The notes beneath the pieces are model-generated. The model ran no database searches and had not been told where the DNA came from. It saw only the letters and a program-made list of their open reading frames with translations. Of a stretch of 64,000 nucleotides of DNA, positions 54,741-64,000 are shown one piece after another; the first letter of the stretch is position 1, and the number at the start of each line of letters is the position of its first letter. This DNA comes from Kappaphycus alvarezii (taxonomy: Eukaryota > Rhodophyta > Florideophyceae > Gigartinales > Solieriaceae), in assembly GCA_002205965.3 (NCBI GenBank), contig NADL03000515.1:434001-498000 (forward strand), read 5' to 3'. The position numbers and the translations under genes are program-made.

Positions 54741-56205
54741 GACCACGCTTGTTCACAGATTTTTCTATCCGTGTCTGGAACGCAAATAGCGCTTGGTTTG
54801 GTATTTCATTCGTTTGTGAGAATTCAGAAAGACTATGCTTTTGTTAGACTACTCTGTACATCTGAGGTGTTCTTCTGAAGAGGGTGAACAAGTTTGAGTG
54901 AAAGGGGCAGAAAAGATTGCCATGAAAAAGGAAACATATGGTCGTCACGGGGTGGTTTCCACCATTTATTGAAAACCCCTGTGGATCCTTTTGATCGTGT
55001 TCACGAGACACACTTCAGTTTGAAATCAGAACGGATCTATCAATATATTTTTGGAAACACTAAATTGTGTTTTTCTCGTTTCATCGTGTCACCACTGTGG
55101 CACCGGTGTCGAGTGTGTTTTTCTTTTATAATTTGAGTTATCTGTAAAAATTACGACTAATTATATTTTGGTTGATTTCTGAGTGCACAGAGGGGAGATT
55201 CAGTAGTTTCTTCTAAAAAGTATGTGACGTGCCGTCACGAGGTGTGACGACGTTCCACCGCAGTGGAATTATCATCTGGAAAAGTGTTGCATTATGATTG
55301 GTTTATTTGAATACGACATGGCCTTGAAGTGTTTCTCGACTATCGCGCATTCTAGTGTTTTGCACTGTACTGTCATGTACAGTAATCTATAGGTGCTTCA
55401 AATGTGGCTTGGAACCGAAGGGCGGAAAGATAGGCTCCTTAGGTACCCCGCCGGGGTACATGGGATGCAGGATTCCGCCTCTCTTATTTCACCTATTGAT
55501 AGTATCTTAGCAAATTTATAGCAATGTAGGGCGAAGAGCGGGAAAAATTTCCTCCTCCGATAGGCCCAGAGAATTTCTACTGGTTGATATTAAGGGGGAT
55601 TTTTGGGTTTTTTGATGTATTGATTTTATGGTCGGTTGAAATTAATGCACGTAACCTGTAAGGACCAAGATCGGACATTACGCATGGATCCCTTTTCCTT
55701 TGGCTCCATTTTTACCTTATCAGTAAGCGGGGCAACGGAGCGATGATGAGGAAAAGTGGGGGCAAGTTTAAAATAAATCGTGAAAGTTCTGCATGACCCA
55801 GATGGGAAAAGAAACGAACACTCTAATACTGCATCAAAGTTCGAACAGTTCGAACAAAGTGACCGACTCCAACCGCCCAACGCCTCTTCCGATTAGTCCC
55901 CTTTTTCTGACATATCATATTCCCTTTCAGCATTCGAGAACCATCTCGAGGAGAAGTCGCTTGATGTCTACTGCAAAAATTTCTCGCGGGATGAACTTTT
56001 GATAAAAGAGGCTGAGGAGTAGGAAATCTTCAAGGGTCAAGCTTCTTGCCAAATTTTCGGAGCAGAATAATCCTGCAGTTGAAGAACATGAAGCTTTTAA
56101 CTCTAGATTGGACTTCATAAATATTAGAGGTTACATGACAAAGATACAGTCCTGTATAGGAGGCTCGGCGTCAACGATACCGATTCGTTTAAACTGCTCC
56201 AAAAA
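54741..56205. other. AT-rich spacer with palindromes
   Basis: No gene recognised. GTACCCCGCCGGGGTAC near 55442-55458 is a near-perfect 8-bp stem, GTGACG/CGTCAC lies near 55225, and a GTAC-type cluster is at 55361-55385. Confidence 0.4.
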
Positions 56206-58650
56206 GTGTTTTTTGACATTAGGACTGATTCAATTCGTTCTTTTAAGAGCTTCAAAAAAATAAGGACTCAAAAAAGCGATTTAAGGCTTCCAAATTGGTT
56301 AAAAGGCTTTTTCCGACCCAGATGCCGCAAATTCAGCGATAAATTCCCCGAACAGTATTTTGCTGAGTCCTGGAGATCCCTTAGGGAAGCTTGGGCATCT
56401 TGAAGATGAGAAAGGTTCAGCTCTATGAGAGGATTGCAGAACTATCCTTTTTCGTTATGAAAAACTTTGAGAGAGCAGTACATGTAAATCATGGAAAGGC
56501 CGACTGTTACTGCAGTCATTGGGAAAAAAGGGTCACGGCGCGACTCATTGCCCTAAAAAATCCCTACAGGTACAAATTTTTCGTCATTCCCAGGGTACAC
56601 CGTTACTCAAGCGGTACGCACTAGTCACAAGGGTATGAAAGTGGGCTCAGCTCAGTCAAAATCGCAGATTCAAGGCCGTAATCTAATGAAGAACTTCGAC
56701 TGCACGGAAAAGTAGCTAATGCCTGCTTCATTCGTATGTTAGACTCCTAAGGGCGACTTTATGGCCGAAGCGGAGAGAAACGCCGATTTCCAGACCCTTT
56801 CAAAGCAGAGGAGGGACATAAATATTAGCACGGATTCATTTATAAAAACTCCACTGATAATTCATCCGCCTTTTATTGTACTATCAACTAATAAGGCGAA
56901 GAAAAGGAACAGAAAAAACACGAAGGCGTGGCTCTTCTAGCTGGATCTCTTTGGGAAGTAAGAATGGTCTCAGGACTAGCTTCTGCTCGCTCAGGCATGA
57001 GATTCAGGTCGATTCTTCTTGAAGACGCGGATGGGGCTAAAGAACAGCTCAAGAGGTCATATTAGAGGATCTTTCTTATCACTCAATGGCTAGTACTATA
57101 ATGCGCCCCAGTCGGTTGAAGTTCTTCGCCATGAATATGGACAAAATGGAGACTAAATTCCTACTGGACATGACTTGCGTTCCCAATCTCATGTCATAGG
57201 GATTTTGCGAGAGAATTTTATCAGCCTCAAAGGCCACGGGTCTTACTTAAATTACCTTCACCAATAGTAATGTCTCTGAGGTCGTCTAATTCTTGAAATA
57301 TTTTCCTGTATCCTGCGGATCTTTCCTCGTACCATTGATATTTTGGTGCTTAAATAATGCTCCATTCGCTGCCACTATTGGCACACGAAATTTGGAATCT
57401 CTTCAAGCATCCCTGGACTACGGGTGGCAGAAGGTGATCTTGGCGCAGGAAAGAAGAATATTCTTTTAACGATCCATAGTGAGCTTCAGTTGATCAACAG
57501 GTCACGCTGATAGTGAGGGCATAACTACCCTCGAGGAGTCAGAGAGTGAACCGTCTTCGGTTCATCCTCCTTGGAGTGGGATGGTGGTGGTCGTGCCGGA
57601 TATCAAGCAGGAACTGGTGCTGGAGATCCTAAACAAGGAGCTGTATGAGCCAGATTTCAGGTAGCTTTCGGACTGGTTAAATTCAGCAGTGGAGGAATAA
57701 AAAGCAGAGGGAACCGCAATCTCCGCCCCGAAGGTTAACCATATAAAAGATACGGTCCCTAAAACGCAAGGACAGGGACTTAAAGATACGTCCGTGTTAG
57801 TTTTTAAATCAATGACCTCGATCCGTGCAAAGTTCTGGTTGTTCATTTCTTTGAATTGACGTGCGATACTCTTATAGATCGAAATGCTCGAGTTATGATG
57901 CTCAAGAATAACGCGATCGTGAAGAAGGAGGTTAAATGTTTTTTTGAAGAAGGTATCATCACGCCCTCTAGTTCCTCCTTGTCGTTTCCAGTGTTAATTG
58001 CGAAGACAGAAGATGATAAGTAACGTGTCTGGGTTTTTTGGGTGATGGAGAAGGAAAGCTGGCGGTTTCCTAGGATACAAGAAGTATCCGACAAACTGGG
58101 GGTGCGAAAGCATTCACAACGCTGTATATATATCCTGATATTTGGAAAGTACGCATGTCAGAGATCTTCAAGAAAAGGAATAATTTTTGTCCAGGTACTT
58201 GGGTTAAAACTTGAGGTTATTCTGTTTCAATTGATTAAAGCAATTGCGCCCCTCCAAAAAAAAGGACGGCGTGATTCTCGGATACCTTTTGCGATTTTTT
58301 TGTTAAAGACTTCGTTATTTTCTCAAAATTGCTACAAGGGCATTAACATTACAACAAGGAAGTTTTACAAAGGATTACAGAAGTGACCAAGTATAGCTTT
58401 TTCTCATCTCAATTCAAGCTACTGGGACATATGTTCAAGTATGTCTCTATCAAGATTGATGCATCCAAGATCAAGGATGTCATAGAAGCTAAGGCTCCCA
58501 GGAATATGAGCGAACTTGGAAGCAGAACAATATAGAAGGTTAATTAGATATCCTCCAGAAGCTACGACGAGTTGTACGAGGCTACACCAGTTAAAGGCAC
58601 CTTGAATAGACAAAGTAGATTTAGAAGGCTTTTGGGCACCTGTAGGAGTT
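56206..58650 (+). pseudogene. Decayed Ty3/gypsy gag-protease-RT
   Basis: Pieces follow gypsy order on the plus strand. About 56400-56470 reads MRKVQLYER and, in another frame, MRGLQNYPFSL, a gag signature. About 57120-57410 reads KFLLDMTCVPNLMS and FAATIGTRNLESLQASLDYG, a retropepsin with DMT where the family has DTG. About 57900-58140 reads CFFEEGIITPSSSSLSFPVL, FPRIQEVSDKLG and similar, the RT entry. About 58400-58500 reads SQFKLLGHMFKYVSIKIDAS followed by EAKAPRNMSEL, the end of RT. There are many stops and frame changes, and it is much older than the element at 15346. No integrase is seen. Confidence 0.7.
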
Positions 58651-59039
58651 GCGAGCAACTCCTCCAGTGCTCGCGTTCACGGACTTCGATTCTCCTCTAT
58701 TGGTAAGACCTGAAGCCTATACTAAGTATATAAGAGTATCACTATCGCAAAAACCGATTAGAGACACGTTCCAACCTTTTCAAGTTGCCTCAAACACGAC
58801 AAAATAGCAGTATCATTGATATTATAGCGGAGAATGCGAGGACCTCGCAGCTCTGATGTCTGGAACTTGATGTAAGTGAAAATTCATCCTAGAGCTTGTC
58901 TCGTCCTCTTCGAGCATGATCATTGATATGCTGTGTCAAAAGGATACTGGATTTGCTTGTATTAAACTCCATCGTTTGGATTTAAAGACATTAGGCGTCA
59001 CGAAACTTCGTGTAAATAACCTTTTGGACGCCAAACCCT

Positions 59040-59280
59040 GATAAATATCATGAACATGAATATGTATGGAACGGAAATAGAAACGGTATTGGATAAAGAT
59101 ACTGCTACAAATTTGGTGTCAGAAAAATTCTTCGGGAAGTTGAGGGTTCATCCAGGGGCTTGCGATGGTCAATTTACAATCGCATAGGGACTATTGGACA
59201 TTTAATTATTTTTGCAGATAGAGATTCATTCTCTTATATATCATTGATTGTCCGTTTTTAATTCTTGGAAGTAACTAGCC
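59040..59280 (+). pseudogene. Possible second gypsy protease fragment
   Basis: Reads MNMYGTEIETVLDKDTATNL and then VSEKFFGKL, which fits a retropepsin with DKD in place of DTG/DSG. It lies after the RT of the preceding remnant, so it would belong to another copy. Weak. Confidence 0.35.
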
Positions 59281-61493
59281 CTAGTTTATATTAATTTATC
59301 GTAACCCAGGAATTGTATTTATTGCAAAAATATTTTTTATTACGTTCGATAAAAAGTCACCTTAGCGATAGATAATAAGTAATGATTGACGTCAATGCAA
59401 TAACGCATGAAATTGACATAACTTATCAAGTACTCAAATTTGTCAACTGAGTATGAATCTGAGCAAAATTTTGCTTCATCCATTCTTAATTAAAGTTGAA
59501 GAGATTTAGCTTCGGATTCCGAGGATAATTTAGTGTTTTCAATCATTTACATAAAGAGTAGCGATTCTGATCTGCTGAGGATAGGAGCTTCTCTGGGATA
59601 TAGTAGTGATAATATCTGCGGTCTTTCCCGCCTCGAAGATGAGTCATCTCGCACATATCTCTCTTCAATTGAGAAAAGCACACGTTTTTAATATCATTAG
59701 ATATTCATTACCTAGATACCAATAATATTACTCTTTGATTTTGGCCAACGTGTCGGGCTGGGACCCTTAGGCATCAGTGGATCTGAGTTACCAACAGTGG
59801 TCAAGTTCAATTGTAGCTTAGTGATGTTCTTGCTTTTTTCTGGAAATGCTCGTAGCCTTCATTTTTCCACGACTAAGGCCTTAGATAATGGATACATTCC
59901 AAATATAAAGTATTACTCTTCCATTATTTCACCCTTGTGATTAACTCTTTGGAAAATCGTGCTGCAAGTAAATTTAATTTTATCTAATTTAGTTTATAAC
60001 GCAGGGACCAGAGCTGATGTTAACACGGTCACTGGATCCTCTACGGTTAAGAAGACCAGAAAATCTTAATTGAACTATATAAAGACTAGTGAGGGGTACA
60101 AAATAGATTATTGATAGGCTGTAAAATGTACTGTAATTGTCACTGCACTCAACTAGAACCACGCTTATATAGATACTATCGAATTTTTATATGCCATAAA
60201 TCGCTCATTATGCTTCAAATCCGTATTTCAGTGGCACGGGAATAAATCTCCAAAAAATTCATGTGCGTATTTCAATGGCTTTATTCTTCCATTTTACAAA
60301 GCCTCAAGCGAACCTGTCAAAAATTGACGAAAATAAATTGTCTTCAAAGGGAGCGCTTCGGGAGCTTTTGGGAGGTCAAGTATGGCTAATTTGCGAGGAC
60401 TTTTTCATTACAAGATCTTAGTTGGAAGTTAATTCGGGTTTGAAAGAGCTGTCCTGCTATCCTTTTCACCGCTTTTCATTGTTGGTGTGCCTTCTGTGTA
60501 CCCAGCAGTAAATTAAAACGAAGAAGACCCTATAAAAACCATGCTAGTTCTACAGAGCTACAAAATTTCTCCTGATCTGTTCTCTACGTTAAGGTCTGAC
60601 AAAGTTCTGATGTCCTTCTGTGCTACCTTTCTATAAATACTGCTAATTGGTTCTTCATACTTTCTTCTCGACCACGAGGTCAGTTCTCCTTTTTTATTTC
60701 TTATTCACCCAAATCCCGATCTTCTGATATTATTTCATCCAAAAAAACCACTGCAGGACAGTTCTACACGCCCCAGCCTATTTGTTCTCAAATTTTCACC
60801 CTCTACAATCTCTCATGTGTCTCTGTTTCATCACGACAGTATTCATGGCTTTTTTGGGGCCACAAATGGGTATTCATTGAGAACATAGCTCACGGTACGT
60901 GGTTGAATCTCAGCTGCAAGGCCTTCACAATTGGTTGTTCACAATTGGTTTTTAGCCTTTTCGACTCTAGTTTTTGGCAGAAAATATGAGCGGTTTGTTC
61001 TCATCAGCTAATTACTTTTTGGCCAATTGAAGAGAAACACCCTCTGAGGTTGTACACAAGCAGTAAAAGTATTTCCTCCGCCGACATGATTCCAGTGGAC
61101 TACCCAGAAATTAGACCATTCTACGTATCTGATTGTCACCTCTCTCGTGTTAGGTTGCGGGTTGGACAGTTTGTTGAGCAATCGGTGGATGCATAGTGTT
61201 TTCGTGATGAATGGCTCACCGAAAAAGTGACCTGAATTATGTTCAGTATCCGGTTTCCCTGCTCCAGCGCCAATTCCATCAAGTTGGCTGTTTCTGTTTA
61301 CGTTTTTCCAATCCGGATCTGTTTAAACGTATCGTGGCAAAGAGAATTCTAATTTTTTTATGAAATTGATGGCTTCCAGTACTGTACTGCAGTGCACGAT
61401 CGTAAACATAGTCAGAGCACTCTTTTTCTCTCATTTCACTCTCTTGGTGCTGTGCTTTAGCGTATCTTTTACACTTTCTACACCCGGGCCATA
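59281..61493. other. AT-rich stretch, no assignable gene
   Basis: I see no long ORF and no recognisable domain on either strand. A short GTAC-type palindrome lies at 61379-61393. Confidence 0.45.
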
Positions 61494-63012
61494 AAAGATA
61501 GGAAAGGGAGATTTTATTACTAAATCATGATGTTAGAGCCGTTAAATTTAAAAGATAATCTCTCAGGGAGACTTCTGCCATCAAACCATGTAAAAAATTC
61601 TCCGTCTTCACACACGTATGTATTCGTGCTGAGCACTATTCATCACGCGGGAAAGCTGTATCCAGAAATGATAGGACGAGACTACGTATCTCCAATTTAG
61701 ATGAGGCACTTTTGAAAATGGCGCCATGAGTGCCTTCTTCATTGGCCAGGCCTCCTTCAAATTGCCCATCCAAACCAAAAATGGGGCGCAAACAATTATT
61801 TTCCTTTTACGAAAAGGCCACAATATCTGTTCTGGCTGAGAAGAAGTACTCAGTGACTTCCATTGCGAAGCGAACGAGTAGAAGCCGAAATGTCGTGTCT
61901 CGCTTCTTGAAAGATAGACAGAGATATGGAAAACCAAATTCACACGGCCGTCCTAAAAATTTGCGAGCGCAAGCGAGCGGCATCTTGTTCGAGCGGCTAG
62001 AACAAGCCGATTCTCAGCTAGGGAACTTCGCGAAATGCTCCAGTTACTTTTTTCTGTGAGCATTACCAAGAACTACTTTGCTTGTGCTGGCCCTCTAGCG
62101 TATACAAAGTACCAAAAGGCACCGCCACCAATGTACATGCACAAGCTTAGCAGGTTTAAATGGGCACTATTCCATGTTCCATGGAGTGACGACAAATGGG
62201 GAAGCACCGTTCTCCCATGAGAAAAGGTTCTGCCTCAAAGGCCCGGACGGTGTTCATAGCTACTGGTATGACCTCATAAAGTAGCCCGAAATTCCTTCTA
62301 GATGTCAACGGAGAGGTGATGGGGTGATGTTTTGTGGTGCTTTCTCGTGGTATGGAAGAACTGCGTTAGTGCAAATTAAGGTCGCCAGACTATCTCAACT
62401 TACGTCAAGCTACTCGAGGAACACATGTTACCCTTTCTTGAAGACAATTTTCTACTTAACTGGATTTACCAACAGAACATCGGGCCGATTCATGTTAGTC
62501 GTGATGCGATGAAGTGGTTTGGGAGTAGTTGTGTTCAGCGAATGGAGTGGCCCGCGAGATCTCAAGATCTAAATCCTATTGAAAACCTGTGAGCAATCCT
62601 CATGCGGCATGTTTACGATGGTGGGCGTCAGTTTAGAAGCGAAAGTGACCTTATCAATTGCGTCCAAGCCTGTTGGCAGAACATTGAGTAAGCACTCGAA
62701 AACTAGTGATTTCAATGAAATTGCGCGCCAATGAAGTTCTAGAGAAGCAGGGTGGGCCGACACACTAATAGATTGTACTAAACTGCTATTGGTTTGAGGT
62801 AAGCACGGTAATATTGTCAAGTGTCCTATCATTTCTGGTTTTCGCTGTCCCGCGTGATGAATACTGCACGACGCGAATGCATAACAGACGTGTACAAAAG
62901 CTGAGACTGCTTGTAAATGATTTGAAAGCGGGAATCCCCCCGGGTAGATAATTTTTAATTTTAGCAGCTCTAAAATCATGATTTGGCTACCGACCCCCAC
63001 TGTCCTATCTTT
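61494..63012 (+). mobile_element. Tc1-like transposon with long inverted repeats
   Basis: About 1.5 kb. Left 61494-61676 and right 62823-63012 are inverted repeats of about 190 bases. Shared blocks include AAAGATAGGA at the outer ends, AAATCATGAT, TATTCATCACGCGGGA and CCAGAAATGATAGGAC at the inner ends. GATAGGA thus occurs at both the outer and inner end of each repeat, an IR/DR layout. A TA at 61492 may be half of the target duplication; the right one is not clear. One decayed transposase lies inside. Confidence 0.75.
61781..62691 (+). pseudogene. Tc1-like transposase (inactive)
   Basis: Starts MGRKQLFSFYEKATISVLAE with a helix-turn-helix region (SVTSIAKRTSRSRNVVSRFL, then GRP). Later frames read KGPDGVHSYWYDLIK, VMFCGAFSWYG, YVKLLEEHMLPFLEDNF, NWIYQQNIGPIHVS and PARSQDLNPIENL. 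The first catalytic Asp is replaced (FSHEK where the family has FSDEK) and the second is also lost (QQNIG where the family has QQDNA); the third residue, Glu in NPIENL, remains. At least two frame changes and an in-frame TAG occur. Intact relatives move by cut-and-paste into TA sites. This copy cannot be active. Confidence 0.85.
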
Positions 63013-63877
63013 TCTGTTGCGCAAGCTATTTTTTCGCGCATGTCGCTGCACGTGGACGACGTGGACCATCCTGTTAGCTCTTAGCTAGCAATGTAGTCGG
63101 ATCCTGCAGCGGACACCTGTTATACTAATGCCATACTGTACAGTACAGCAAAGCTCTTTTCTGGCCGGAATGTACTTTTCCTGTATTTCTGCGATCCGCT
63201 GTACAGTACAGTACAGTACTGCACAGTGCTGCTCTCGAAACAGTACTGTACGGCCATTCAGCATGGGTCACAGCGGCTCTCCCACATTCACCCCCTCATT
63301 TACAGCCAGGATTATGTATGATCCAGCCGCTGATCGGCCACTGCCCGCGACTCGACGACTCTGACATAGAGACATGCAGCGAATGACCACATGTGCACGG
63401 TGCCATGTCTCCGTAGATCTACGAGGATGACGTAGAACAAGCCATGTACGCATAAGACTACCGGTGCCCAAGAGGACCTCACGGCATTCCTCTCACAACC
63501 AGTCGCATGAAAAAGTTTAAACACATCTATGGCGGTTTGCAAGCCGTGCAAGACATGAGCTCAGTCCTCTCCTGCAGATCCACATTGAGTGGATATACAG
63601 CGGTCAGTATTGCACTTTGCTGCACAAGAGAGTTTATCGCGAGGCATTCAAAACCGTGCCACCCCTTTCGTCACGTTTCCTCGTCGCTCAAGCAATCACT
63701 GCCTTGCGAAAATCCCATCCAGTTTAAACAGTCATTCGCCTACACAGTTACATTCTGTTTACCCGTACCCTCGCCAACTCATTCCCTCTCAAGCCCGCTT
63801 GACAAAAACCAACTCCCTCACACCCTCCCACATCACGGCTAGGAACAAAGGTTAGCCAGCGACTCTTCCTACTCCCA
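63013..63877. other. Spacer with dense GTAC-type palindromes
   Basis: No gene recognised. 63133-63253 holds the densest GTAC-type cluster in the window, including GTACAGTACAGTACAGTACT near 63201. GTCGGATCCTGCAG near 63096 repeats the string near 10122. Confidence 0.45.
63133..63253. repeat. Dense cluster of CTGTACAG palindromes
   Basis: Contains ATACTGTACAGTACAGC, CTGTACAGTACAGTACAGTA and CAGTACTGTACGG within about 120 bases. Same motif family as at 2024-2323 and 10868-10935. Confidence 0.6.
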
Positions 63878-64000
63878 TCAGACAACCGGCGCCGTCAACT
63901 CCTCCGTTTCCGACAGGCCCACCAAGCGCGCAATTTCCCGCACAATCTCATAAGTAGCATTCGGTCTCCCCATTCCCTTTGCCCGTTTCCCTCTTTCTTG
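63878..64000 (-). CDS. C terminus of a gene running off the window
   Basis: The minus strand is open from the window edge to TGA at 63878-63880, giving 40 residues including KRAKGMGRPNATYEIVREIA and RLVGLSETEELTAPVV. Composition is normal for a globular protein and it is GC-richer than the nearby transposon DNA. The family cannot be told from this piece. The start lies beyond 64000. Confidence 0.45.
   Translation of the reverse strand, partial: QERGKRAKGMGRPNATYEIVREIARLVGLSETEELTAPVV

Overview
The window is a repeat-dense piece of a eukaryotic nuclear genome. It holds many transposable elements and very little host sequence. Ty1/copia, Ty3/gypsy, non-LTR, PIF/Harbinger and Tc1/mariner relics sit side by side, start codons often lie in a GCCACCATG-like context, and no bacterial operons, rRNA or tRNA genes were seen. 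The mix resembles algal (for example red algal) or oomycete genomes, but the sequence does not fix the organism. Most element genes carry stops or frameshifts.

Layout: 1-1480, a decayed non-LTR reverse transcriptase (minus strand). 2382-7460, a graveyard of Ty1/copia pieces: pol fragments on plus, a gag fragment with a zinc knuckle on minus. 8040-8965, a diverged, truncated gypsy LTR that still carries an acidic ORF. 11204-11608, a small secreted cysteine-containing protein, the best host-gene candidate. 12432-25586, a GC-rich two-ORF non-LTR retrotransposon whose ORF2 is split by a Ty3/gypsy element (15346-24520, minus strand) with 1.56-kb LTRs and a GGGGC target duplication. 25809-28530, a PIF/Harbinger element (transposase plus Myb/SANT protein, convergent, with strong hairpins between them). 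28534-36860, an AT-rich unidentified element encoding a Ulp1-like cysteine protease with an acidic tail and other decayed genes.

The main structural event is a head-to-tail tandem duplication of about 15.9 kb. Copy A is 21213-37128 and copy B 37129-53045. They join at a CAAT microhomology between gypsy protease sequence and a coiled-coil gene of the unidentified element. By eye the copies differ by one substitution and five single-base indels, mostly in homopolymers. The junction makes an in-frame 639-codon chimera (Gag-protease fused to a coiled coil).

After the duplication come the rest of the coiled-coil gene (to 54353), short diverged tandem repeats (54401-54740), decayed plus-strand gypsy fragments (56206-59280), a Tc1-like element with IR/DR-type ends (61494-63012), and the C-terminal 40 codons of a minus-strand gene that runs off the end at 64000.

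Most notable biology: the gypsy LTR encodes its own acidic protein, placed between two TATA-like boxes and recognisable in a diverged LTR; the gypsy Pol ends in a duplicated domain I do not recognise; and the Ulp1-bearing element does not match any superfamily I can name from sequence alone.
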